A stretch of 9,357 bases of DNA from Actinomycetota bacterium. Lineage in GTDB: Bacteria > Actinomycetota > Acidimicrobiia > Spongiisociales > ZC4RG35. The stretch lies in contig QGUS01000048.1 of NCBI GenBank assembly GCA_003242515.1, positions 1 through 9,357 of the forward strand. Reading direction: 5' to 3'. Positions 1-6,334 of the stretch are shown here, piece by piece. The notes under the pieces are model-generated. The model was not told where the DNA came from, made no database searches, and saw only the letters and a program-made list of their open reading frames with translations. Made by a program: the position numbers and the translations under genes. Within the stretch, counting starts at the first letter, position 1. Each line of letters opens with the position of its first letter.

Positions 1-1190
1 TCGTCCTTCGTCATGATGAACGGAGGCGACACCTGGAGGGCGCCGCCGGCCATGGCCCGGGTGAGCACCCCGGCGTTGCGGCAGGCGACCACGGCCCGGG
101 CGGGCACGGTCTCGTCCTCGGAGATGTCCAGCTGGATCGCGCAGAGGGCGCCGACGCCGCGGCGGATGGTCTGGACCACCGGCAGCTCCTCGAGCGGCAG
201 GAGGGCCTGGTAGATCTCCTCCTCCAGCTCGCCGGCGCGGGCGATCAGGTTCTCCCGCTCCAGGATGTCCATCACCGCGATGCCGGCGGCGCAGGCGACC
301 GCGTGGCCGGAGTAGGTGTAGCCGTGGCGGAAGATGTTGCCGGACTGCGTGAAGAACGGCTCGGCGATCCGCGGGGCGGCGATGATGCCGCCGAGCGGGG
401 CATAGCCGCAGGTCACGCCCTTGGCGAAGGTGATGATGTCCGGGTCGAGGTCCCACTTGGTGGCGGCGAACCAGTCGCCGACCCGGCCGAAGCCCGTGAT
501 CACCTCGTCGGAGATGTAGAGGCCGCCGGCCTTGCGCATCGTCTCCCGGACCGACTTCAGGTAGTCCTCGGAGACCGGCCGGATGCCACCGGCGCCGATG
601 ACGGCCTCGACGAAGATCCCGGCAACCCGCTCCGCACCGATGTGGTCCACCGCCTTCTCCACGGCCTCGGCGTCGTCGTAGGGGACGAACACGACGTCGG
701 GGACGAGCTCACCGCCGTAGTTGACCCGGTTCAGGTCGATGCCGCCCAGGGAGGTGCCGTAGGTGTGCATGCCGTGGTAGGCCCACTCACGGGCGATGAA
801 GACCGTGCGCTCCGGCTGGCCGATGGCGGCGAAATAGCGGCGGGCCAGCTTGGCGGCGGTGTCGACGGCGTCCGAGCCGCCGGAGCCGAAGAACACCTTC
901 GAGCCCGGGTCCGGGGAGACCGAGGCGATCTTCTCGGCCAGCTCCAGCGGCGGCCGGGTGGCGTAGTCGATGAAGGTGTGGAAGGCGGCCAGCTTCCTGG
1001 CCTGCTCGTGCATGGCCTCGATGACTTCTTCCCGGCCGTAGCCGACGTTCTGGTACCAGAGCGAGGCGGCGGCGTCGAGGTATGCACGGCCCTGCTCGTC
1101 GTAGACGTAGATGCCCTCACCCCGGTCGATGATGAAGGGGGAGTGCTGGACCGTGGTCATGTCGGCGAAGGGGTGCCAGAAAGATCCCAT
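1..1190 (-). CDS. Class III (omega-type) PLP-dependent aminotransferase, 3' end outside window
   Basis: About 396 codons are visible and the C-terminus lies beyond base 1. The protein starts MGSFWHPFADMTTVQHSPF, typical of omega-amino acid:pyruvate and polyamine aminotransferases of fold type I. It contains the cofactor-phosphate region FFGSGGSDAVDTAAK, the PLP-ring aspartate in DEVITGFGRVGDW (D228), and the Schiff-base lysine in FAKGVTCGYAPLGG (K257), followed by HGYTYSGHAVACAAG. All catalytic residues are therefore present. The family moves an amino group from an omega-amine or omega-amino acid (putrescine, GABA, beta-alanine, taurine) to pyruvate or 2-oxoglutarate in the cytoplasm, giving a semialdehyde. 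The start is ATG at 1190, 7 bases after a TACGCT box, with no Shine-Dalgarno, so it is probably leaderless. It is divergent from the C45-type hydrolase gene. The family call is firm; the substrate is unknown. Confidence 0.93.
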   Translation of the reverse strand, partial: MGSFWHPFADMTTVQHSPFIIDRGEGIYVYDEQGRAYLDAAASLWYQNVGYGREEVIEAMHEQARKLAAFHTFIDYATRPPLELAEKIASVSPDPGSKVFFGSGGSDAVDTAAKLARRYFAAIGQPERTVFIAREWAYHGMHTYGTSLGGIDLNRVNYGGELVPDVVFVPYDDAEAVEKAVDHIGAERVAGIFVEAVIGAGGIRPVSEDYLKSVRETMRKAGGLYISDEVITGFGRVGDWFAATKWDLDPDIITFAKGVTCGYAPLGGIIAAPRIAEPFFTQSGNIFRHGYTYSGHAVACAAGIAVMDILERENLIARAGELEEEIYQALLPLEELPVVQTIRRGVGALCAIQLDISEDETVPARAVVACRNAGVLTRAMAGGALQVSPPFIMTKD

Positions 1191-1197
1191 GCGCGGC

Positions 1198-1203
1198 AGC
1201 GTA
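1198..1203 (-). promoter_or_regulatory. Putative -10 box (TACGCT) for leaderless aminotransferase mRNA
   Basis: On the minus strand TACGCT fits TANNNT and is followed by 7 bases and then the ATG at 1190. That spacing would put the transcription start at or beside the A of the start codon. No Shine-Dalgarno sequence is present. No clear -35 box was found. Confidence 0.5.
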
Positions 1204-1283
1204 GCCGACGGAAGCCGGGCCGCACCGGCCGAAAGGCCCGACCCGGCGGCCTCCGCGGCGTGTCGGGGAGGCGGTTCAGCCGG

Positions 1284-1289
1284 TAGCGT
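1284..1289 (+). promoter_or_regulatory. Putative -10 box (TAGCGT) for leaderless C45-type hydrolase mRNA
   Basis: TAGCGT is followed by 7 bases and then ATG at 1297, mirroring the arrangement of the divergent neighbour. The bases before the ATG are a G run with spacing too short to act as a ribosome binding site. This box is also the main argument for starting the gene at 1297 rather than at in-frame codons upstream. Confidence 0.5.
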
Positions 1290-1296
1290 GGGGGGC

Positions 1297-2331
1297 ATGC
1301 ACAGCGGACCACTGCGGGTCATGGAGCTGTCCGGGGCCCCCGCCGACCTGGGCAGGGCGCACGGCGAGGCCCTCGGCGGCATGATCCGCCGCTACGTCGA
1401 CGAGCGGCTGGAGCGCGCCACCGACCAGCGCTGGAGCGGGGGAGGGGCGGCGAGCCGCGAGTTCATCCTCGAACTGGCCGACTCCACGCTCCCGGCCCAT
1501 GAGGCCTACTCGCCCGAACTGTACGAGGAGATGGTCGCCATGGCGGCCGCCGCCGGGATCACCCCGGGCGAGGCCGTGGTGGTGGGCGGCTTCACCGACC
1601 TCGTCGACCTGATCCGGGTCCGCGTCGGCGAGTCCGCCACCGAGGACAACTGCACCGCCATCCTCGATCCGGCCAACGGCGTCCTCTCCCAGACCTGGGA
1701 CATGCACGCCTCGGCGGGGGAGTACGTCTACGTCTTCCGGATGAGCCCGGACCGGGGGCCGCGGTCGATCGTGTTCACCACCGCCGGCTGCCTCGGCCAG
1801 ATCGGCATGAACGAGGCCGGTATCGCCATCGGCATCAACAACCTCACCTCCTGGGGGAAGGTCGGGGTCACCTGGCCCTTCGTGGTCCGCAAGGTGCTGG
1901 CCCAGACCGACTACGAGGCCGCGGTCGACGCCGTCGTCTCGGCCGACCTCGCCGGCGGGCACAACTTCCTCGTCCTCGGCCCCGACGGGAGGGGAGTGAA
2001 CGTCGAGGCCATGCCCAACTCCAGGGTGGTCACCGAGGTGACCACGGAGCCCTTCGTCCACTCCAACCACTGCATCGCCCCCGAGACCGTGACCGAAGAG
2101 GCGCCCCGTCTCCCCGACGCCGTGGCGTCGAGCGACATCCGGCTGAAGCTGGCCAGGGAGCTCGCCGGCGACCTGGAGGCGTTCTTCGCCCGGCCCGAGA
2201 TCTCCCGGCACGGCTCGTCGCCGGAGGAGACCGCCACCTGCGGTGCGGTAATCATGGAGCCCTCCCGCAGGACCATGCGGGCGGTGTGGGGTGTGCCAGG
2301 AGACCTGCCATGGGAGACTCTCAGCCTGTGA
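1297..2331 (+). CDS. C45 family (AAT-like) Ntn acyltransferase/amidohydrolase
   Basis: This is a 344-residue protein resembling acyl-CoA:6-aminopenicillanate acyltransferase (peptidase C45). These Ntn hydrolases make or break amide bonds and mature by self-cleavage before a cysteine. The likely nucleophile is C119 in EDNCTAILD. It is followed by family blocks QTWDMH (132-137), MNEAGIAIGINNL (171-183), GGHNFLVLGPDGRGVNVEAMP (220-240), HSNHC (255-259) and SSDIRLKLAR (278-287). A 118-residue propeptide is close to the roughly 100-residue alpha subunit of the fungal enzyme. The residue before the cysteine is Asn, not the Gly of the fungal enzyme. There is no signal peptide, so it is cytoplasmic. 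The frame is open upstream to 1111, but that extension is low-complexity and crosses the neighbour's start. The gene overlaps the GNAT gene by 22 bases, indicating one transcript. The substrate is unknown; many bacterial members are amidases rather than beta-lactam enzymes. Confidence 0.88.
   Translation: MHSGPLRVMELSGAPADLGRAHGEALGGMIRRYVDERLERATDQRWSGGGAASREFILELADSTLPAHEAYSPELYEEMVAMAAAAGITPGEAVVVGGFTDLVDLIRVRVGESATEDNCTAILDPANGVLSQTWDMHASAGEYVYVFRMSPDRGPRSIVFTTAGCLGQIGMNEAGIAIGINNLTSWGKVGVTWPFVVRKVLAQTDYEAAVDAVVSADLAGGHNFLVLGPDGRGVNVEAMPNSRVVTEVTTEPFVHSNHCIAPETVTEEAPRLPDAVASSDIRLKLARELAGDLEAFFARPEISRHGSSPEETATCGAVIMEPSRRTMRAVWGVPGDLPWETLSL
2298..2303 (+). promoter_or_regulatory. Ribosome binding site AGGAGA for GNAT gene
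   Basis: AGGAGA lies 6 bases before ATG 2310, inside the end of the preceding gene. It decides the start at 2310 over GTG 2328, which overlaps the upstream stop codon but has no such site. Confidence 0.7.
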
Positions 2332-2963
2332 CCGAAGAAGTTCGCATCGTCAACCTCGAGGAGTGGATGGCGGACGAGCTGGAGAAGATCGAGCTCGCCT
2401 GCTTCCCGATGGCCAACCCGGACGACCTCCTCTCCGCAGAGGACATCCGCGCCTACGCCCGGACTTTCCCCGACGGCTACTTCGTGGCCTTCATCGGCGA
2501 CCGGCCGGTGGGGATGGGTGCCGGGATCTTCCTCGACTTCGACTTCGAGCATCCCCAGCACACGATCAAGGAGATCACCGGGGAGCACCAGTGCGGCAAC
2601 CACGACCCCGATGGTGACTGGTACTACGGCACCGATATCACCGTGCACCCCGATTACCGGGGGCGGGGGATCGGCCGCATGCTCTACGACCGCCGCAAGG
2701 CGTTCGTCGCGGAGCGCAACAAGAGGGGCATCATCGCCGGCGGCTCGCTGCCGGGGTATTTCCACCACAAGGCCCACATGTCCATCCAGGAGTACGTGGA
2801 CAAGGTGGTGGCCGGCGAGCTGCACGACCCGACCCTCTCGTTCCAGCTCGCCAACGGGTTCGAGGTGAGGGGGCTGCTCGAGAACTACCTCGAGGACGAG
2901 GCCGACGACGGCTGGGCGACCCTGATCGTCTGGGAGAACCCCGACTACCGGGAAGAGAGCTAG
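2310..2963 (+). CDS. Stand-alone GNAT N-acetyltransferase of the nitrilase-fusion type
   Basis: This 217-residue GNAT-fold protein would transfer an acetyl group from acetyl-CoA to an amine. The acetyl-CoA pyrophosphate loop is YRGRGIGRML, with R117-G-R-G-I-G122 preceded by GTDITVHPD. The stretch after it (GIIAGGSLPGY, EYVDKVVAGELHDPTLSFQL, ANGFEVRGLLENYLEDE, WATLIVWENPDY) resembles, from memory, the N-terminal GNAT half of bifunctional GNAT/carbon-nitrogen hydrolase proteins. Here the protein ends at the point where the nitrilase domain would begin. Residues 33-55 (FPMANPDDLLSAEDIRAYAR) probably help form the substrate pocket. The gene overlaps the upstream C45 gene by 22 bases, has a good ribosome binding site, and ends 2 bases before the DUF4126 gene, so it is translationally coupled. 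The substrate is unknown; a polyamine or amino compound would fit the neighbourhood. Confidence 0.88.
   Translation: MGDSQPVTEEVRIVNLEEWMADELEKIELACFPMANPDDLLSAEDIRAYARTFPDGYFVAFIGDRPVGMGAGIFLDFDFEHPQHTIKEITGEHQCGNHDPDGDWYYGTDITVHPDYRGRGIGRMLYDRRKAFVAERNKRGIIAGGSLPGYFHHKAHMSIQEYVDKVVAGELHDPTLSFQLANGFEVRGLLENYLEDEADDGWATLIVWENPDYREES
2951..2959 (+). promoter_or_regulatory. Ribosome binding site GGAAGAGAG for DUF4126 gene
   Basis: A purine-rich GGAAGAGAG sits 6 bases before GTG 2966, within the last codons of the GNAT gene. It supports the GTG start. Confidence 0.55.
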
Positions 2964-2965
2964 CC

Positions 2966-3547
2966 GTGCTCGAGACCGCCGCCCTCCTGGCCGGTTCCGG
3001 GTGGGCCGCCGGTCTCAACCTCTACCTGGCGACGCTCATGCTGGGCATCGCCGGTCGCCTCGGCTGGGGTGACGTGCCACAGGTGCTGACGCGCACCGAC
3101 GTGATGATCGTGGCGGGCGTGCTGTTCGCCATCGAGTTCGCCGTCGACAAGATCCCCTTCCTCGACAACGTCTGGGACGCCATCCACACCTTCGTGCGGC
3201 CCATCGGCGCCGGGGCCCTGGGTGCGGTGGTGGCGGGGGATGCCTCGTCGATCGGCGCGGCGGCCGGTGCGATCGTGGCGGGCCTGCTGGCCCTGGACGC
3301 CCACGGGGCCAAGGCGACCACGCGGGTCGTGGCCAACACATCTCCCGAGCCGTTCTCCAACATCGGGCTCTCGCTGGTCGAGGACGCCGGGGTGGCGCTG
3401 CTGGTCGCGCTCGCCCTGGCCAACCCGACCCTCGCCCTCATCGTGGTGGGGGTGCTGGTGGTGGCGGCCGCCGCCCTCACCATGTGGCTGTTCCGTCTGG
3501 CGCGGCGGAACTGGCGCAAGGTGCGGCGCTGGTTCGCGGGCGTGTAG
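2966..3547 (+). CDS. DUF4126 family integral membrane protein
   Basis: This is a 193-residue, strongly hydrophobic protein with about five membrane segments (roughly 6-30, 44-60, 78-91, 95-112 and 138-175) and a basic tail RLARRNWRKVRRW (177-189) that is probably cytoplasmic. Recognition as DUF4126 rests on the block EFAVDKIPFLDNVWDAIHTF (57-76), then RPIGAGALGA (78-87), HGAKATTRVVANTSPEPFSN (113-132) and the acidic SLVEDAG (136-142). The start is GTG at 2966, two bases after the GNAT stop and with its own ribosome binding site. It is the last gene of the C45-GNAT-DUF4126 operon and converges on the ureohydrolase gene. The family has no established function that I know of. Conserved charged residues next to membrane segments suggest a channel or transporter-like role, but this is only inference. 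Confidence 0.85.
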   Translation: MLETAALLAGSGWAAGLNLYLATLMLGIAGRLGWGDVPQVLTRTDVMIVAGVLFAIEFAVDKIPFLDNVWDAIHTFVRPIGAGALGAVVAGDASSIGAAAGAIVAGLLALDAHGAKATTRVVANTSPEPFSNIGLSLVEDAGVALLVALALANPTLALIVVGVLVVAAAALTMWLFRLARRNWRKVRRWFAGV

Positions 3548-3594
3548 CGGTGGGAGCGAGGTACCGGGTGCGGGCCGCCGGATCCGCTCTCGGA

Positions 3595-3607
3595 GAGGTC
3601 TCACCTC
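3595..3607. repeat. Short inverted repeat (GAGGT-CTC-ACCTC) in convergent intergenic gap
   Basis: This is a 5-bp perfect stem with a 3-base loop, 47 bases beyond the DUF4126 stop. The right arm can instead pair as ACCTCGC (3603-3609) with GCGAGGT at 3556-3562, giving 7 bp. It could be a weak terminator for the plus-strand operon, but no T-run follows. No gene was seen in 3548-3677. Confidence 0.25.
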
Positions 3608-3652
3608 GCGATCCCTGGAGCCCACCGGGCGCCGCGCTGGTCGGAGGCACCT

Positions 3653-3678
3653 GCCCCACCGGCTGCGCCGGTCGGGGC
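3653..3678 (-). terminator. GC-rich hairpin at the 3' end of the ureohydrolase gene
   Basis: CCCCACCGGC (3654-3663), a TGC loop, then GCCGGT (3667-3672), a bulged C, and GGGG (3674-3677) form 10 bp, or 11 with G3653-C3678. The stem begins inside the TAG stop codon (3680-3678) of the minus-strand gene. It lacks a U-tract, as is common in high-GC actinobacterial terminators. It may also end transcripts coming from the DUF4126 side. Confidence 0.5.
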
Positions 3679-4682
3679 TAACGGGACAGCTTGCGCTCGG
3701 CCATGCCGTTGAGCAGCTCCAGCACCACCCGGTTGGCCAGATAGGCGGTCTGCTCGCCCGGGCCGTCGTAGGCCGGTGAAAGCTCCACCACGTCCGCGCC
3801 GAGGACGTCGAGGTCACGCGCCAGCCGCCGCACCGTGTCGAGCAGCTGGCGGGAGGTGAGGCCGCCCGGTTCCGGGGTGCCGGTGCCGGGGGCGAGACCC
3901 GGGTCGACCACGTCGATGTCCACGGAGATGAACACGCCCTTGGCCCCGCCGGAGAGCGCGTAGTCCACCGCCTCGTCCACGACCGTGTCCAGGCCCCGCT
4001 CGACGATCTCGTTCATCAGGAAGCAGCGCATCTTCTGCTCCTGCATCCACTCCATCACCTCGGGCTCCGGCCAGTAGCCCCTGAGCCCGATCTGGACGAA
4101 GCGGTGCCCGGGGACCGCGCCCGACTCGATGAGCCGGCGCATCGGCGTGCCGTGCCCGTGGAGGGAGCCGTTCTGGCTGAAGCCGGTGTCGGCGTGGGCG
4201 TCGAAGTGGATCAGGGCGAACTCGCCGAAGCCATGGACCCGGGCGATCCCGAGCGCGTCAGGCCAGGTGATCGTGTGGTCGCCGCCCAGGATGATCGGGA
4301 CCTTGCCGGCGTCGGCGATGTGCTCCACCACGTCGGCGATGCGCTGGATCGAGAACTCGAGGTCGCCGGGCCGGACGTAGATGTCGCCCAGGTCGACCAC
4401 GCCGAGGGCACCGAGCGGGTCGATCCCGGTGGGGAGGTGCGGCCGGTAGCCGTCCATGGCGCCGTAGTCGGCGTTGCGGATCGCGGTCGGGCCGAAGCGG
4501 GCGCCCGTTCGATAGCTGGTGCCCCAGTCGAACGGCGCCCCGACGATCACCACGTCCCCGTCACCCAGGGCGTCCGGCGTGACGGCAGGGACACCCAGGA
4601 AGGAGGCCCTGGCGGCGAAGGAGATGTATTCGGCGGAGGCGAAAGGGACCTCGTTCTTTCGTCTTTCGTACGGGGTGTACAT
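3678..4682 (-). CDS. speB: Agmatinase-type ureohydrolase (arginase superfamily)
   Basis: This 334-residue enzyme would hydrolyse a guanidino compound to an amine plus urea at a binuclear Mn site in the cytoplasm; agmatine to putrescine is the default reading. All metal ligands are visible: H136 in GGDHTITW, D161/H163/D165 in HFDAHADTGFS, and D255/D257 in SVDIDVVDPGLAPGTGTP. The family stretch continues as EPGGLTSRQLL, and E300 lies in DVVELSPAYDGPGEQTA. The length fits agmatinase and guanidinobutyrase. Start ATG 4682 has no Shine-Dalgarno and lies 10 bases after TAGGGT. The gene is divergent from the MFS transporter and convergent with the DUF4126 gene. The substrate could equally be guanidinobutyrate, guanidinopropionate or free guanidine, because homologues annotated as agmatinase include all of these. 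The symbol denotes the family, not proven specificity. Confidence 0.9.
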   Translation of the reverse strand: MYTPYERRKNEVPFASAEYISFAARASFLGVPAVTPDALGDGDVVIVGAPFDWGTSYRTGARFGPTAIRNADYGAMDGYRPHLPTGIDPLGALGVVDLGDIYVRPGDLEFSIQRIADVVEHIADAGKVPIILGGDHTITWPDALGIARVHGFGEFALIHFDAHADTGFSQNGSLHGHGTPMRRLIESGAVPGHRFVQIGLRGYWPEPEVMEWMQEQKMRCFLMNEIVERGLDTVVDEAVDYALSGGAKGVFISVDIDVVDPGLAPGTGTPEPGGLTSRQLLDTVRRLARDLDVLGADVVELSPAYDGPGEQTAYLANRVVLELLNGMAERKLSR

Positions 4683-4691
4683 CTCGCGGCG

Positions 4692-4698
4692 TACCCTA
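4692..4698. promoter_or_regulatory. Overlapping divergent -10 boxes (TACCCTA) between ureohydrolase and MFS genes
   Basis: Read on the plus strand, TACCCT (4692-4697) fits TANNNT. Read on the minus strand, TAGGGT (4698-4693) also does, and the two share five base pairs. The minus box is 10 bases from the ureohydrolase ATG. The plus box is 7 bases from an in-frame TTG (4705) and 25 bases from ATG 4723 of the transporter. A single symmetric -10 element could therefore serve both genes. Confidence 0.45.
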
Positions 4699-4722
4699 AC
4701 CGCCTTGGAATCCGCCGCTCAC

Positions 4723-5979
4723 ATGACTTCCCGGCGCATCGTCACCACCTACCTGCTGCTCACCTTCCTGCAGACGCTGGCGGCATCCTTCATCTGGGGC
4801 GTCAACACCCTCTTCCTGCTCGACGCCGGCTTGAGCCTCACCGAGTCGTTCGTGGCCAACGCCGCGTTCACCGCGGGCATGGTGATCTTCGAGGTCCCCA
4901 CCGGGGTGGTGGCGGACACCGTGGGGCGGCGCACCTCGTTCCTGCTCGGGGCGGTGACCCTGCTCGTGTCCACGATGGCCTACCTGGGCCTCTGGTACAT
5001 CCACGGCGGGATCGTCCTCTGGATCATCGCCTCGGCGTTGATCGGCCTCGGCTTCACCTTCTTCACCGGCGCCACGGAGGCCTGGCTCGTCGACGCCCTC
5101 GACCACGTCGGGCACGACGGGGGAGTGGACCGTGTGTTCGGGAAGGGCCAGAGCGTCGGCGGCGCGGCGATGCTGATCGGAACCGTCTCGGGTGGGTTCC
5201 TCGGCCAGGTGGACCTCGCCCTGCCCTACCTGTTCCGGTCCGGCGCCCTGGTCCTGGTCATCGTGACCGCCCTGATCCTGATGAAGGACATCGGGTTCGT
5301 CCCCGAGCGGAAGGGCACCATTCGGCACGAGGTGAGGACGCTGCTCCAGGCGTCCGTGGAGCACGGGCTGCGTAACCCGCCGGTGCGGCTGTTCATGCTG
5401 GCCGCGCTGTTCGCCGACGGCGTGTTCATCTGGATCTTCTACGCCTTCCAGCCCTACCTGATCGAGCTGCTCGGCGACCCGAACGTCGTCTACATCGCCG
5501 GCATCGCCGCCGCAGTGTTCGCCATCTCCCAGATGGTGGGCGGGGCCACGGTCGGCTTCTTCGCCAAGCGGTTCCGGAGGCGGACGACCGTCCTGCTGCT
5601 CAACGTGGCCGTCGCCGGCATCGGTCTGGTCCTGGTGGGGGCCGCCGACCTGCTGCCCACGCCCGGCGGCTTCTGGGTGGCGATCGTGATCCTGGCGACC
5701 CTTTCGATGATGGGCGCCGTGGCGGGGCCGATGCGTCAGGCCTACATCAACTCGGTGATCCCGTCCCGGCAGCGGGCCACCGTGCTCTCGTTCTCGTCGC
5801 TCATGGGTTCGGCGGGCGGCGTCGTCATCCAGCCGGCGCTGGGCAAGGTCGCCGACGTCTGGTCGCTCTCCATCGGGTACGTGGCCAGCGGCCTGCTCTA
5901 CCTGATCCAGCTTCCGTTCCTCGCCCGGGTGAGGGCCCTGCGTCAGGACGCCGACCTGACGCGGCGGGAGAAGCCCTGA
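4723..5979 (+). CDS. MFS transporter (drug/metabolite type)
   Basis: This is a 418-residue inner-membrane protein with hydrophobic segments spread over the whole length, consistent with about 12 helices of the major facilitator superfamily. The signature motif A lies in the loop after helix 2 (GVVADTVGRRTSFLLG, 61-76), preceded by FEVPT. A second arginine-rich loop (FFAKRFRRRTTVLLLN, 279-294) is the matching position in the C-terminal half. Helix 4 carries FTFFTGATEAWLVDAL (111-126), often seen in DHA1-like members. MFS proteins move small solutes using the proton gradient; direction and substrate cannot be read here. ATG 4723 (MTSRRIV) is chosen. The leaderless alternative is TTG 4705, adding six residues, and the open frame further upstream lies over the divergent gene. 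It is divergent from the ureohydrolase, so it might export or import a related amine, which is inference. Confidence 0.88.
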   Translation: MTSRRIVTTYLLLTFLQTLAASFIWGVNTLFLLDAGLSLTESFVANAAFTAGMVIFEVPTGVVADTVGRRTSFLLGAVTLLVSTMAYLGLWYIHGGIVLWIIASALIGLGFTFFTGATEAWLVDALDHVGHDGGVDRVFGKGQSVGGAAMLIGTVSGGFLGQVDLALPYLFRSGALVLVIVTALILMKDIGFVPERKGTIRHEVRTLLQASVEHGLRNPPVRLFMLAALFADGVFIWIFYAFQPYLIELLGDPNVVYIAGIAAAVFAISQMVGGATVGFFAKRFRRRTTVLLLNVAVAGIGLVLVGAADLLPTPGGFWVAIVILATLSMMGAVAGPMRQAYINSVIPSRQRATVLSFSSLMGSAGGVVIQPALGKVADVWSLSIGYVASGLLYLIQLPFLARVRALRQDADLTRREKP

Positions 5980-5986
5980 CGTCCAC

Positions 5987-5992
5987 TACCGT
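5987..5992 (+). promoter_or_regulatory. Putative -10 box (TACCGT) before small membrane protein gene
   Basis: TACCGT lies 10 bases before ATG 6003, just after the MFS stop codon. No Shine-Dalgarno precedes the ATG. This suggests a leaderless or very short-leader transcript independent of the transporter. Confidence 0.35.
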
Positions 5993-6002
5993 GTGGCCCG
6001 CC

Positions 6003-6227
6003 ATGGCTGAGGAATCCGGCAACAACGTCTCGATGGCGGCGAGCATCACCCGCGGCGTCCTCTTCGGGCTCCCGCTCGCCATCGGCCTGCTGACCATCCT
6101 GTTCTGGCTCCAGGGCGACTTCGACTTCCTCAGGGCCCTGGGTGCGGCGGCGCTCCCCGGCACGCTGCTCGGCGTGTTCGGCGGCGGGTTCGCCGGCGTC
6201 GCCTACGCGATGGCCAAGGAGCACTGA
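6003..6227 (+). CDS. Small two-helix membrane protein, function unknown
   Basis: This 74-residue protein begins MAEESGNNVS and has two probable membrane helices: about 17-37 (TRGVLFGLPLAIGLLTILFWL) and 46-70, which is glycine-rich (LGVFGGGFAGVAYAM). A short loop, QGDFDFLR, separates them. I do not recognise a family. It starts 23 bases after the transporter stop on the same strand. A GTG at 5991 in the same frame would add four residues (MWPA), but it overlaps the TACCGT box, so ATG 6003 is preferred. The protein-like composition, with hydrophobic blocks bounded by charged ends and a stop at 6225-6227, argues that it is real. It could be a transporter accessory subunit, but nothing in the sequence shows this. 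Confidence 0.6.
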   Translation: MAEESGNNVSMAASITRGVLFGLPLAIGLLTILFWLQGDFDFLRALGAAALPGTLLGVFGGGFAGVAYAMAKEH

Positions 6228-6306
6228 GCGGCGGCATCGCCCCGCCCGGGTAGCCGGTGGGGTCCGCGTCCATGCGTCGCCGGCTCGCGTCCACCGCGCA
6301 GAGCAC

Positions 6307-6320
6307 GCTCCTCGAGGAGC
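6307..6320. repeat. Perfect 14-bp palindrome GCTCCTCGAGGAGC
   Basis: The sequence equals its own reverse complement. It sits in the gene-free stretch 6228-6368 between two convergent genes, 15 bases left of the stronger hairpin at 6335-6358. It could be a protein-binding site or part of a terminator. Nothing else in 6228-6368 looks like a gene. Confidence 0.5.
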
Positions 6321-6334
6321 CCATGGAAACGCCA

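Noticed and set aside
1214..1240. Inverted GC repeat (CGGGCC, then GGCCCG) between the divergent genes as an operator
   Set aside because: Only 6 bp with a 13-base loop in very GC-rich DNA, which is easily expected by chance. There is no second copy and no adjacent regulator gene.
303..1286. Long plus-strand open frame antisense to the first aminotransferase
   Set aside because: Its composition is Gly/Val/Asp/Arg-rich as expected for the complement of a GC-rich gene, and it resembles no family. The opposite strand encodes a clear PLP enzyme.
1111..1296. N-terminal extension of the C45 protein
   Set aside because: The extra 62 residues are low-complexity, overlap the start of the divergent aminotransferase and lack similarity. 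A -10 box and an ATG at 1297 explain the start better.
1276..2211. Long minus-strand open frame antisense to the C45 gene
   Set aside because: Low-complexity shadow; the plus strand carries all conserved family blocks.
4519..4722. N-terminal extension of the MFS transporter
   Set aside because: It lies over the 5' part of the ureohydrolase gene and upstream of the promoter box, and is not hydrophobic. The first membrane helix begins right after ATG 4723.
4104..5375. 423-codon plus-strand frame spanning the ureohydrolase and transporter
   Set aside because: It crosses the divergent promoter, has a repetitive His/Arg/Pro/Gly composition and matches no family. The real genes occupy the other frames.
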